20,308 bases of DNA from JBBRZF01 sp038236965 (GTDB taxonomy: Bacteria > Acidobacteriota > Terriglobia > Terriglobales > Acidobacteriaceae), in assembly GCA_038236965.1 (NCBI GenBank), contig JBBRZF010000048.1, forward strand, positions 1-20,308, given 5' to 3'. The notes under the pieces are model-generated. The model ran no database searches and was not told the DNA's origin. It saw only the letters and a list, made by a program, of their open reading frames with translations. Below, piece after piece: positions 7,941 to 15,215 of the stretch (within the stretch, counting starts at the first letter, position 1; each line of letters opens with the position of its first letter). The position numbers were made by a program, and so were the translations under genes.

Positions 7941-7963
7941 TCACGACCCTCAATGGTTCTGGA
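7919..7963 (-). repeat. 12-bp inverted repeat enclosing the small gene's start
   Basis: TCCAGAACCATT (7919-7930) and AATGGTTCTGGA (7952-7963) are perfect reverse complements. In the transcript they would close a 21-nt loop (7931-7951) holding both the GAGGG ribosome site and the ATG of the 46-residue gene. This presents or controls the start site and is unlikely by chance at 12 perfect pairs. No terminator T-run follows. Confidence 0.6.
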
Positions 7964-7970
7964 CCAACGA

Positions 7971-8267
7971 CTAGTCTGCTGCGGTACGACGCAACTGGCG
8001 CAGCTCTTCTACATAAATGAATTCGGGCGGGCTGACGATTCCGCTGTCGGCCATTCCCTTGCGTCCGACGTCGGACTGGAAGTAAGCCTCGGCTTTTGCG
8101 CGCGATTCCCATTCGAAGAAGATGAACACGTCGGTGGTGTTATCGAGGTTGTAGAAGATGCGGTGAGTGACTTCTCCGGCTGTACGACGAAGGCCGATGT
8201 TGCCGTCGAAGACAGGTCTCCAGGCGTTGATGTCCTTGATTTTTGCGCGAACCCATACATCTATCAT
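7971..8267 (-). CDS. ABM-like (antibiotic biosynthesis monooxygenase fold) protein
   Basis: A 98-residue protein with the size and pattern of the dimeric alpha/beta-barrel (ABM) fold: a first strand IDVWVRAKI, then the helix region around AWRPVFDGN, strands THRIFYNL and DVFIFFEWES, and a helix AKAEAYFQSD. Proteins of this fold include heme-degrading and quinone-type monooxygenases and many small proteins of unknown role. No specific catalytic residue can be assigned. The start ATG at 8267 follows CAGGAG with an 8-nt spacer, a strong ribosome site. It leads a probable three-gene minus-strand operon with the small membrane protein and the cupin. The upstream 300 bases to the divergent gene contain no other gene and probably carry its promoter, though no clear match was found. 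Confidence 0.75.
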   Translation of the reverse strand: MIDVWVRAKIKDINAWRPVFDGNIGLRRTAGEVTHRIFYNLDNTTDVFIFFEWESRAKAEAYFQSDVGRKGMADSGIVSPPEFIYVEELRQLRRTAAD

Positions 8268-8570
8268 GACGATGACTCCTGCATTTGGGCGGGGTTGGCC
8301 CCGGCTAGAATTCTAGTCCCCCTGACCAAACGGCGGGAAATGAAATCTGATTGAAAACCTTGAGTGGGTAAGTAAGTTTTGCCCGAAAATGGCAGGGATT
8401 GCCCAGCAGGATTTACAGATATGATTTACAGATAAAGAGACCGTCGTACACTTCGGTCAGTGTTGATGCGGGTTCGCCGCGGAGGAACGAAAGAGCCAGA
8501 TGCGGCATCCAACTTGCAATAAAGCAAGGGCAGGATTGTGACCGTCCCTTATTTTTCCCTGGAGTTGAAG
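8268..8570. other. Intergenic region with a short direct repeat
   Basis: The 303 bases between the two divergent genes contain no convincing gene. The only visible structure is a 12-bp direct repeat, GATTTACAGATA at 8410-8421 and 8423-8434 (period 13), about 140 bases upstream of the plus-strand gene. It could be an operator, but there is no further evidence. Confidence 0.4.
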
Positions 8571-8894
8571 ATGGCTGACTGGATAGCACTGGATGAGAGC
8601 ACGCAAAAGGCTTTGCGAGAAGCACTGGGGCCGCAGGGCGAAATTGGCATGGCCCACGGGTCGGCCCTTCGTTCGGCGCTGGATTCAGAACAGCGATGCG
8701 CCATCCTGCTGCCTGCAACGCAGGACGGCTACGCGCACCTGGTAACCCTGGAGCGTCGCCCGGCGATCGCACAGCCTGCGGCGAAAACCGAAGCAGAGTA
8801 TGTCGGCATGGGGTTCCTGGGATTGAGCGGATCGAGCGAGGAAGAAGAACCCGAGCCGAAGAAGAAATCGTGGTGGAAGAAGTTGGTGGAATGA
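8571..8894 (+). CDS. Small unknown soluble protein
   Basis: This 107-residue protein begins MADWIALDESTQKALREALG and shows no recognised domain. The centre contains hydrophobic strands (CAILLPA, AHLVTLERR), and the end is a charged run (SSEEEEPEPKKKSWWKKLVE, about residues 87-106), acidic first and basic last. No signal peptide or membrane helix is seen, so it is probably cytosolic. ATG at 8571 follows GGAG (8561-8564) with a 6-nt spacer. A GTG at 8538 would add 11 residues but has no better ribosome site. It is divergent from the ABM/cupin operon, and its 3' end runs into a terminator. Nothing in the surroundings gives its function. Confidence 0.65.
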   Translation: MADWIALDESTQKALREALGPQGEIGMAHGSALRSALDSEQRCAILLPATQDGYAHLVTLERRPAIAQPAAKTEAEYVGMGFLGLSGSSEEEEPEPKKKSWWKKLVE

Positions 8895-8901
8895 TGGGGA
8901 T

Positions 8902-9008
8902 TGGGTAAGTGGGTAATGGGTAATTTGGTAATTGAATACGAACATGAAAAGCCCTACGCCTGGCGCAGGGCTTTTCCAAATTACCCACTTACCAATTACC
9001 CACTTACC
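8902..9008. repeat. Inverted TGGGTAA-type repeat arms flanking a terminator
   Basis: On the left, TGGGTAA occurs at 8902-8908, 8910-8916 and 8917-8923, with a related TTTGGTAA at 8924-8931. On the right, AATTACCCACTTACC occurs twice in tandem (8979-8993 and 8994-9008). The two arms are largely reverse complementary (for example GGTAAGTGGGTAAT against its complement), so the whole block could fold with the terminator at its tip. The purpose is unknown. Confidence 0.7.
8947..8975. terminator. Bidirectional intrinsic terminator
   Basis: AAAAGCCCT (8947-8955) pairs with AGGGCTTTT (8967-8975) around an 11-nt centre. The A-run on one side and T-run on the other allow it to stop transcription from both the plus-strand unknown gene and the convergent mutase gene that ends at 9011. 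Confidence 0.75.
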
Positions 9009-9010
9009 AC

Positions 9011-10633
9011 TCAGATGACCATGACCTCTTTGTATTCGCCGAAGACTTTGCGCATGGCGTCGGAAATTTCTCCTACGGTTGCGTTGTTTTCTACGGCGTG
9101 GATGATGACCGGCATCAGGTTTTCGCCGTTACGGGCGGTGTCTTCCACGTTTTGCAGGGCGGCGGACCAGGCGGCGTTGTCGCGTTTTGCGCGGAAGGCA
9201 TTGAGCCGTTCGACCTGCTGTCGTTCCAGGTCGGCATCGATCTTCTGCAGAGGGATGGGTCGCTCCTGCCCGATCTGGAAGGCGTTTACACCGACTACGA
9301 TCTGCTCAATACTGTCTACCGACAGCTGGAATTCGTAAGCAGCTTTTTGAATCACCTGCTGCACGTATCCCTGCTCAATGGCCTTCAACATTCCGCCAAG
9401 TGCATCGACCTTGTCGAGATAGCCTGTCGCCATTTTTTCGATGTCGTTAGTGAGGGACTCGACGAAATAGGAACCGGCCAGCGGGTCGATGGATTGCGGC
9501 ACGCCAGACTCGTATCCGATGACCTGCTGCGTGCGCAAGGCTATGCGGGCGGAGTGTTCGGTGGGGAGCGCGAGTGCTTCGTCGAACGAATTGGTGTGCA
9601 GCGATTGGGTTCCGCCGAGGACGGCAGCGAGCGCCTGGAGCGCGGTGCGAACGATGTTATTTTCCGGGTGCTGCGCGGTGAGCGTGGAGCCTCCGGTCTG
9701 CGTGTGGAAGCGCAACATCATCGACTTCGCGTTCTTGGCATGGAAGTGGTCGCGCATGATGCGTGCCCACATGCGTCGGGCAGCGCGGAACTTTGCGACC
9801 TCTTCGAAGAGATTGTTGTGCGCAGCGAAGAAGAAGGAAAGGCGCGGCGAAATCTCGTCCACCGAAAGTCCGGCGTCGATGGCAGCTTGCACGTAGGTGA
9901 TGCCATTGGCCAGGGTGAAGGCGACTTCCTGCACGGCGGTGCATCCGGCTTCGCGCATGTGGTAGCCGCTGATGGAAATGGTATTCCAGTTGGGAACGTG
10001 TTCGCGCGAGAAGGCAAAGATGTCGGTGATGACGCGCATCGCCTGCTTGGGCGGATAGATATAGGTTCCGCGCGCGATGTACTCCTTGAGCACGTCGTTC
10101 TGGATGGTGCCGTTAAGCTTGGTCATGTCCGCGCCATTGCGCTTGGCGACGGCGATATACAATGCAAGCAGCACGGAGGCGCTGGCATTGATGGTCATCG
10201 AGGTGGAAACTTTTTCCAGATCGATACCGTTGAAGAGTCGCTGCATGTCCTCAATGCTGTCGATGGCGACGCCGACTTTGCCGACTTCGCCGAGCGCGAA
10301 CTCGTGGTCGGAATCCATGCCGATCTGGGTTGGCAGATCGAAAGCCACGGAGAGTCCGGTGGTTCCTTGCGACAACAGGTATTTGTAGCGCTTGTTGCTT
10401 TCTTCGGCGTCGCCCATGCCGGCGTATTGGCGCATGGTCCAGAGACGTCCGCGATACATGGTGGCTTGCACGCCGCGTGTGTAGGGGAATTGGCCCGGAA
10501 ATCCGAGGTCCTGGTCGGGATCCCAGCCTTCGAGGTCGGCAGGAGTATAGAGAGGATGAATTGCGATATGAGAGGTTGTTTCTTGCGATTCCGCCAATTT
10601 ACCGCTGGCGGGGGACTTCGTTTTTTCGGCCAT
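9011..10633 (-). CDS. Methylmalonyl-CoA mutase, large (catalytic) subunit
   Basis: A 540-residue protein covering the TIM-barrel substrate-binding domain of acyl-CoA mutases. Residues separating methylmalonyl-CoA mutase from isobutyryl-CoA-type mutases are of the methylmalonyl type: tyrosine in WTMRQYAGMG (Y70) and arginine in IARGTYIYPP (R188). SISGYHMREAG carries the conserved histidine near the radical (H225). The protein stops at VFGEYKEVMVI and lacks the C-terminal cobalamin-binding domain, as in the split actinobacterial/archaeal-type enzymes, where a separate small subunit supplies it. That partner is not present in this window. The reaction interconverts methylmalonyl-CoA and succinyl-CoA, linking propionyl-CoA metabolism with the TCA cycle. 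ATG at 10633 follows AGAGGG, which is part of a 12-bp palindrome (10636-10647). A two-TM gene lies 41 nt upstream on the same strand. Confidence 0.93.
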   Translation of the reverse strand: MAEKTKSPASGKLAESQETTSHIAIHPLYTPADLEGWDPDQDLGFPGQFPYTRGVQATMYRGRLWTMRQYAGMGDAEESNKRYKYLLSQGTTGLSVAFDLPTQIGMDSDHEFALGEVGKVGVAIDSIEDMQRLFNGIDLEKVSTSMTINASASVLLALYIAVAKRNGADMTKLNGTIQNDVLKEYIARGTYIYPPKQAMRVITDIFAFSREHVPNWNTISISGYHMREAGCTAVQEVAFTLANGITYVQAAIDAGLSVDEISPRLSFFFAAHNNLFEEVAKFRAARRMWARIMRDHFHAKNAKSMMLRFHTQTGGSTLTAQHPENNIVRTALQALAAVLGGTQSLHTNSFDEALALPTEHSARIALRTQQVIGYESGVPQSIDPLAGSYFVESLTNDIEKMATGYLDKVDALGGMLKAIEQGYVQQVIQKAAYEFQLSVDSIEQIVVGVNAFQIGQERPIPLQKIDADLERQQVERLNAFRAKRDNAAWSAALQNVEDTARNGENLMPVIIHAVENNATVGEISDAMRKVFGEYKEVMVI

Positions 10634-10674
10634 GGAGAGGGCCCTCTTTTATGAAGACTATGGTTTCTTGTTCG

Positions 10675-11046
10675 TCATAACTTTTGCCGCCGGCGAGAAC
10701 GCCAGAACGAACTGAGCCCGAAGTACGCGAACATCAAGGTAAAGATTGCGGACATGATGACGTTGGAGACGGGCTTTGTGCCAGCCGTGTAGGCGCGGTA
10801 TTCGCGGATGGCGGCAAAACTACCGATTACGGCAAAACATAAAAAGATGAACCCAGTAACTTCAAGCCATAACTGGTGCATGGCCTTGCTGACGGCTTTA
10901 AGGAATGTACTGCCGCCGACCCAGAGTCCGCGGGAGAGCCGACCATTTCGCCCGCTCTTGCTGAGGAAGCGAATGGCCGAACCGAGGCCGCTGGCAACCG
11001 CGCCCACCGCCGAACCCTGCTTCGAAGCTGGAGGATTCTCCGCCAC
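10675..11046 (-). CDS. Small two-TM unknown membrane protein
   Basis: A 123-residue protein with a basic, Gly/Ser-rich N-terminal half followed by two hydrophobic segments (about residues 64-80, VTGFIFLCFAVIGSFAA, and 93-112, VSNVIMSAIFTLMFAYFGL) and a basic tail, WRSRRRQKL. It is likely an inner-membrane protein of unknown role. The start is a GTG at 11046; the frame is closed by a TAG just upstream and contains no ATG at the front, so GTG is the only sensible choice, with only a weak ribosome site. It lies 41 nt before the mutase gene on the same strand, so the two are probably co-transcribed. The region up to 11182 separates it from the divergent plus-strand gene and presumably contains promoters for both. 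Confidence 0.65.
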   Translation of the reverse strand: MAENPPASKQGSAVGAVASGLGSAIRFLSKSGRNGRLSRGLWVGGSTFLKAVSKAMHQLWLEVTGFIFLCFAVIGSFAAIREYRAYTAGTKPVSNVIMSAIFTLMFAYFGLSSFWRSRRRQKL

Positions 11047-11182
11047 ACGGCCATTCTAGCAGTCAGGGTGTGGCGAATCACGTTGAAAACAGGAGGAGGC
11101 GTAGGTCCGTCGGCAGGAACTCCGGCGAACGACAAAACTCTCCCGCCTGTTCGGCGCATCCAATGTCCTGAAAGCGCGCAAC

Positions 11183-11518
11183 ATGGCCGCAGCATGGCTT
11201 GCGACAGGGGATGTATTCATCGTGGACCACCAATTACAAAAGCTAATGAAAGGCCTGGGCGAGGCCATCAATGATTCGCTGTCGGAATCCGAACAGATCG
11301 CCGAAGTTATCGCGAAGATAAAGGCCGGCGGTTACGACGTCTTCCTGGTATTGGAAGCGACGATCGGATTCAACAAGCGCGATGAGCAGGAAGAGTCGCG
11401 TCCGACGCTGGTGAACAGTCGCAAAGAGAATCCTGATTTCAAAGTGAATCAGCAGGATGTGAAGTTCCTGAAGTCGTTGCGCATCAGCATTGATACGGGC
11501 GACAAACCGGCGCAGTAG
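11183..11518 (+). CDS. Unknown soluble protein
   Basis: A protein of up to 111 residues without a recognised family. It has amphipathic helices (QLQKLMKGLGEAINDSL, IAEVIAKIKAGG), a hydrophobic strand (YDVFLVLEATIGF) and a C-terminal half ending KFLKSLRISIDTGDKPAQ. No signal or membrane segment is evident. ATG at 11183 lacks a good ribosome site. GTG at 11222 (giving VDHQLQKL as the start, 98 residues) has AGGGG about 11 bases upstream, so it is an equal or better candidate. It stands alone: the next gene, glgC, starts nearly 200 bases downstream, and the gene to the left is divergent. The 197-base gap before glgC contains no gene and no clear promoter match. Confidence 0.6.
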   Translation: MAAAWLATGDVFIVDHQLQKLMKGLGEAINDSLSESEQIAEVIAKIKAGGYDVFLVLEATIGFNKRDEQEESRPTLVNSRKENPDFKVNQQDVKFLKSLRISIDTGDKPAQ

Positions 11519-11715
11519 CGCCACGCGGTTGCTCTGTAATTCCCGGTTGCTCATCCTGTGCGGCTAGTTTGCTGTGCTACCATAAACGTCTTCCGCTGCA
11601 ACGTGCCAGGGATGGCGCCGTTGCGGTAATCAGTGCCCTAAGCTCCGGACGAATCGGACAAGTTTTCGCGGCCCCAATTCTTATTACGAACTAAATCTAT
11701 TTCTTAGGCTGAGAG

Positions 11716-12969
11716 ATGAAAGATACCCTCGGAGTGCTATTGGCCGGTGGCGCAGGCGAGCGTCTTTACCCGTTGACGCGGGACCGCGCCAAGCCAGCCG
11801 TCACTTTCGGCGGCATCTATCGCATCATCGACGTCACGCTTTCCAACTGCCTGAACTCCGGCCTGCGCCGGGTGTACATTTTGACGCAGTACAAGGCGCT
11901 CTCGCTGAATCGCCACATACGCGAAGGCTGGACCAGCATCATGGGACGCGAACTGGGCGAATTCATCGAGATACTGCCGCCCATGAAGCGCGTGAGCGAA
12001 AACTGGTACATGGGCACGGCAGACGCCGTTTACCAGAACATTTACTCCATCGGCAGCGAAGAGCCGAAGTACATCCTCATCCTCTCCGGCGACCACATCT
12101 ACAAGATGAATTACGAGTTGATGTTGCGTCAGCATAAGGACAGCGGCGCGGACGTAACGCTGGCGACCATCCTGGTCGATCCGAGCGAAACGGACCAGTT
12201 CGGAGTGGTAGATATCGACCGCTCGGGCCGCGTCACGGGATTCGAAGAGAAGCCGAAGACCACGGAGACGCGTTCTCCTTATAACCCGCGCATGGTATCG
12301 GCCTCGATGGGCATCTACATCTTTAACACCGATGTGCTTATTCCGGCATTGCTGAAAGACGCGGAAGACGCGGATTCGCGCCACGATTTTGGACACAACA
12401 TCCTGCCAAAGATGGTGGATGACTATAAGGTTTACTCCTTCAACTTCGTCGATGAGAACAAGAAGGAAGCGCTCTACTGGCGCGACGTGGGAACCTTGGA
12501 AGCGTATTACGACGCGAACATGGACATTGCCTCCATCTCGCCGGTCTTCAACCTCTACGACAACGAATGGCCGATTCGCACGCACCAGCGGCAGTATCCG
12601 CCGGCGAAGTTCGTCTTCAACGACCCGGGCCGTTCGGGATTGGCGACCGACTCCATCCTTTCGATGGGCTGCATCGTTTCTGGCGGCGTGGTGCGCAACA
12701 GTGTGCTCTCGCCCGACGTGCGCGTGAACTCCTTCTCGGAAGTTGATTCCTCCATCATCTTTTCGCACGTGAATATCGGACGCCATTGTCGCGTGCGCAA
12801 GGCCATCATCGACCGCGATGTGCATCTGCCGGAAGGCACGGTGATCGGCTACGACGTGGAAGCCGACAGGCAGAAATATTTCGTGACCGATAGCGGCATC
12901 ACCGTGGTAACGAGAGATTACTCGCTGTTTGAGAGTCCGGTGACGGTGGATTACTTTACGAGTGAGTAG
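11716..12969 (+). CDS. glgC: Glucose-1-phosphate adenylyltransferase
   Basis: A 417-residue ADP-glucose pyrophosphorylase, normal length for bacterial GlgC. The N-terminal nucleotidyltransferase domain has the pyrophosphorylase motif LAGGAGERLYPLT (about 9-21) followed by RAKPAVTFGG. SGDHIYKM (124-131) carries the catalytic aspartate, FEEKP (176-180) the sugar-phosphate-binding lysine, and SMGIYIF (197-203) matches the family core. The C-terminal part has a left-handed beta-helix pattern with hexapeptide-like turns (GVVRNSVLSPDVRVNSF, then VNIGRHCRVRKAIIDRDVHL). It makes ADP-glucose from ATP and glucose-1-phosphate, the committed step of bacterial glycogen synthesis, and is commonly under allosteric control by glycolytic intermediates. 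It is alone here, with no other glycogen genes beside it. A heptamer repeat and a strong terminator follow its stop. Confidence 0.96.
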   Translation: MKDTLGVLLAGGAGERLYPLTRDRAKPAVTFGGIYRIIDVTLSNCLNSGLRRVYILTQYKALSLNRHIREGWTSIMGRELGEFIEILPPMKRVSENWYMGTADAVYQNIYSIGSEEPKYILILSGDHIYKMNYELMLRQHKDSGADVTLATILVDPSETDQFGVVDIDRSGRVTGFEEKPKTTETRSPYNPRMVSASMGIYIFNTDVLIPALLKDAEDADSRHDFGHNILPKMVDDYKVYSFNFVDENKKEALYWRDVGTLEAYYDANMDIASISPVFNLYDNEWPIRTHQRQYPPAKFVFNDPGRSGLATDSILSMGCIVSGGVVRNSVLSPDVRVNSFSEVDSSIIFSHVNIGRHCRVRKAIIDRDVHLPEGTVIGYDVEADRQKYFVTDSGITVVTRDYSLFESPVTVDYFTSE

Positions 12970-12973
12970 AGCA

Positions 12974-12997
12974 GTTGCCGGTTGCCAGTTGCCAGTT
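12974..12997 (+). repeat. Short GTTGCCA heptamer tandem repeat
   Basis: GTTGCCG (12974-12980), GTTGCCA (12981-12987) and GTTGCCA (12988-12994) are three adjacent units, and GTT begins a fourth. The block sits between the glgC stop and its terminator. It resembles the short tandemly repeated heptamers found between genes in some bacteria and is similar in placement to the TGGGTAA block near 8902. Confidence 0.6.
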
Positions 12998-13002
12998 AAG
13001 AG

Positions 13003-13033
13003 CAAGCCCCGCGATTAGCGGGGCTTGTTGTTT
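13003..13033 (+). terminator. Intrinsic terminator after glgC
   Basis: CAAGCCCCGC (13003-13012) and GCGGGGCTTG (13018-13027) form a perfect 10-bp GC-rich stem with the loop GATTA, followed by TTGTTT. It terminates glgC and may also serve the convergent gene ending at 13070. Confidence 0.85.
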
Positions 13034-13069
13034 GGAAATTCATTGCTCGATCGTTGAACGAAGAATTCT

Positions 13070-13609
13070 TTAGATCACCTTCGCCTTCACCGTGATTGCG
13101 CCTACGCACCAGATGAGTGCGTCTTCTACTCGTTCGCGATCGATTCCCTGCTCGGTGAAGAGCGCGCCGAATTCCTGCGATTCAGCGAGGCGTTCGCCCA
13201 TGGCGGCCAGTACGCCCATGTAGTCGGCGGGGACATTGACCTTGGCGGCCCGTATCAGGTCGTCGAAACAGCCAATGCATTCCAGGATGAGTCCTTCGGG
13301 ATCTGCGGTCTGCGCGTTGACCAGGTGCAGCACTTCGGCGACGTCGCAGAAAAGCTCGAGCTCCGTGGGAGCGTCGCCGAGCTTCTTCATGTCGTTGTCG
13401 CTAAGGGCGAGCGCGCGCGCGGCGTGCTCGGGCTTACGGAAGAAGAGGATGCGCCCGTTGGCCATCAGAGGACGGTCGTTCTCCGCGCCAGCGGCGATGA
13501 GGGTAAACAACTGCGGTCCCTCGGCGAAGGGGTCGAGACGGAAGCCGATGAGATAAAGCTCTTCTCCCGGCGGAGGCTGCGGCGGAAACTGCACAAAATC
13601 GGACGACAT
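13070..13609 (-). CDS. Unknown cytosolic protein
   Basis: A 179-residue protein with no recognised domain. It starts with a Pro-rich segment (FPPQPPPGEELYLIGFRLDP), has a beta-rich region (LFTLIAAGAEND, NGRILFFRKPEHAARA), a helical middle with ELELFCDVAEVLHLV, and a C-terminal helical part (LILECIGCFDDLIRAAKVNV and later DALIWCVGAITVKAKVI). Four cysteines are spread through it without a metal motif. No signal peptide or membrane helix is visible. The ATG at 13609 has only a weak ribosome site. It is divergent from msrB, sharing a 127-base upstream gap, and convergent with glgC. The composition and coding bias look like a real gene, but its job is unknown. Confidence 0.65.
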   Translation of the reverse strand: MSSDFVQFPPQPPPGEELYLIGFRLDPFAEGPQLFTLIAAGAENDRPLMANGRILFFRKPEHAARALALSDNDMKKLGDAPTELELFCDVAEVLHLVNAQTADPEGLILECIGCFDDLIRAAKVNVPADYMGVLAAMGERLAESQEFGALFTEQGIDRERVEDALIWCVGAITVKAKVI

Positions 13610-13736
13610 ACTGAACCATTGTACCTAGGAGTAATCCACAGGAACTTAGAACGCCTGCGCGGGAGAAGTTCCTTGCTGAAATCGCTTGAAGCTAAATGCC
13701 TCGGACTGAATCTAATTTCCGTGGAGTGGAGGGGCG

Positions 13737-14126
13737 ATGGATAAAATTAGAAAGACCGAAGAAGAGTGGCGCAAAGAACTGACGCCGGAACAGTATCGCG
13801 TGCTGCGAGAAAAAGGCACGGAGCGCCCATTCACCGGCAAATACGACGAGACTTTCGAGCCGGGAAAATACGTCTGCGCCGCGTGCGAGCAGGAGCTCTT
13901 CACTTCGGACTCGAAGTACAATTCCGGTTGCGGATGGCCGGCGTTCTCCGCGCCTGCGTCCAGCGAAGCGGTGGTCGAACATGAGGACAAAACTTTTGGC
14001 ATGCGTCGCGTGGAAGTAACCTGTTCGCGTTGCGGCGGACACTTGGGCCACGTGTTTCCGGATGGACCGCGTCCGACAGGCGTGCGGTATTGCATCAATT
14101 CGGCATCGATCAAGCACCAGAAATAG
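13737..14126 (+). CDS. msrB: Peptide-methionine (R)-S-oxide reductase
   Basis: A 129-residue MsrB, complete. Two CxxC pairs that bind structural zinc are visible: C47-C50 (CAAC) and C96-C99 (CSRC). The catalytic cysteine is C119 in RYCINSAS, and SGCGWPAF holds C65, in the position of the resolving cysteine. The enzyme reduces methionine-R-sulfoxide in proteins using thioredoxin, reversing oxidative damage. Start ATG 13737 is preceded by a strong GGAGGGG. It is a single-gene unit, divergent from the unknown 13070-13609 gene and convergent with the manganese catalase, so the two oxidative-stress genes face each other with a hairpin between. No signal peptide is present, so it works in the cytoplasm. 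Confidence 0.96.
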   Translation: MDKIRKTEEEWRKELTPEQYRVLREKGTERPFTGKYDETFEPGKYVCAACEQELFTSDSKYNSGCGWPAFSAPASSEAVVEHEDKTFGMRRVEVTCSRCGGHLGHVFPDGPRPTGVRYCINSASIKHQK

Positions 14127-14154
14127 CCCGCCGAGTACTCAGCCCGATAAACGA

Positions 14155-14197
14155 ACAGAGCGCTAGCCCGGAGATAATTCCGTGACTAGCGCGCTGT
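14155..14197. terminator. Hairpin between convergent msrB and catalase genes
   Basis: ACAGAGCGCTAG (14155-14166) and CTAGCGCGCTGT (14186-14197) pair over 12 positions with one mismatch, with a smaller CGGA/TCCG stem inside the loop. No strong T-run follows on either strand, so terminator function is only a guess based on the position between convergent genes. Confidence 0.4.
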
Positions 14198-14222
14198 CGG
14201 TTCCCATTCTCAGCTAGGGCCG

Positions 14223-15071
14223 CTAGGCTATTTTCTTTGTATGCGGCTTCTTCTTGCTAATCGCTTTGGACCCCACTGCCGACGGAGCCTTCTTGCCATC
14301 GTCTTGAATGCCGCGGTCTTCACCTTCCAAAACACCATCCACTTCATCGACGGAGAGGCCCGGCCCGGCGTTCATCTGCGATTCAACTAACTGCAGACCA
14401 TGGGCCGACGTCCAGGGCCCCTTCGAATCCTGGTCCTCTTCATCACCTTTTCCGGTGGAAGCGTTGAAATACTCGTCAACCAGAACCGGAGTAGGCTTCA
14501 GCATTCCGATGGAGAAGGGAGACTTCTTAAGGCTTTCCAGAGCAGCGGAGAAAGCCTTCAAATGGGTGATTTCCCTGCTCATCAGGAACTGCAGGGTGTC
14601 GATGGTTCCGGGATCGTCCGTGTGATCGATGAGGCGCTCGTAAACGATTTTGGCGCGAGCTTCGGCAGCGATATTGCTTCGCAGATCCACGTCGAGTTCG
14701 CCCGTGATCTTCAGATAATCCGCAGTCCAGGCAGTGCCCACGGAATTGCAAAGTGCTACTCCGCCACCGCCTGCGATGGTGCCCAGGGGATCGGCCTCGG
14801 CAGCTTCGCGATCGGTCTTCAGAGGCTTGAGGTGCATGCGAATCAAGGCTCCGACCACTTCCAAGTGGCTCAGTTCCTCGGTGCCTATGTCGAGCAGCAG
14901 ATCGCGCCGCTCCAGGTCGTCCACGCAGTTCCAACCTTGAATGGTGTACTGCATCGCGGCAGCCAGTTCTCCGTTAGCGCCGCCGAATTGTTCCAGGAGC
15001 ATGTTGCCGAACCTGACATCCGGAGTGCCAATATTGACGGTGTACATCAATTTTTTGATGTGGTGATACAT
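14223..15071 (-). CDS. Manganese catalase
   Basis: A 282-residue non-heme catalase of the dinuclear-manganese family. The four-helix-bundle ligands match the Lactobacillus plantarum enzyme in place: E35 (ANGELAAAM), E66 and H69 (TEELSHLEVV), then a Glu near 145 in VYERLIDH and a His near 170 in REITHLKAF. The bundle is followed by family-typical text (MLKPTPVLVDEYFNAS and later GPWTSAHGLQLVESQ). It destroys hydrogen peroxide in the cytoplasm. The start ATG at 15071 is supported by GAGG with a 5-nt spacer. The tail is lysine-rich (KKKPHTKKIA), a feature not required for catalysis. It is divergent from the sigma-factor operon, with a 234-base gap, so the two might be co-regulated, but no shared operator was identified. 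Confidence 0.94.
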   Translation of the reverse strand: MYHHIKKLMYTVNIGTPDVRFGNMLLEQFGGANGELAAAMQYTIQGWNCVDDLERRDLLLDIGTEELSHLEVVGALIRMHLKPLKTDREAAEADPLGTIAGGGGVALCNSVGTAWTADYLKITGELDVDLRSNIAAEARAKIVYERLIDHTDDPGTIDTLQFLMSREITHLKAFSAALESLKKSPFSIGMLKPTPVLVDEYFNASTGKGDEEDQDSKGPWTSAHGLQLVESQMNAGPGLSVDEVDGVLEGEDRGIQDDGKKAPSAVGSKAISKKKPHTKKIA

Positions 15072-15190
15072 TTACGCCTCGTTTCTACAGAAGTTGAACC
15101 ATGTAATTTGGATTGTCTGTTTGAGGTTGTTTAGGGGCTTCTTATTCGTTTCGATGCTTCCACGCCTTTAAAGGTGTGTCAGTCGCAATA

Positions 15191-15215
15191 CCCGGCACTG
15201 GTTTATTTTGCCGGG
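15191..15215. other. Hairpin in the catalase/sigma intergenic gap
   Basis: CCCGGCA (15191-15197) and TGCCGGG (15209-15215) pair perfectly around an 11-nt loop. It lies in the gap between the divergent genes, about 90 bases before the sigma gene. It may be an operator or a leader structure; no T-run marks it as a terminator. A candidate promoter for the sigma gene further on (TTGAAT near 15260 with a weak -10) was seen but is not convincing. Confidence 0.3.

Noticed and set aside
10636..10647. 12-bp palindrome AGAGGGCCCTCT before the mutase start
   Set aside because: It is short, and half of it is simply the Shine-Dalgarno; no regulator site could be argued.
9098..10654. A 518-residue plus-strand open frame opposite the mutase gene
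   Set aside because: The mutase is unmistakable on the other strand, and the antisense frame has shadow-like Gly/Val/His/Asp composition.
11737..13005. A 422-residue open frame antisense to glgC
   Set aside because: It exactly shadows glgC, is rich in His/Arg/Val as expected from reverse-complemented GC-rich codons, and has no family match or ribosome site.
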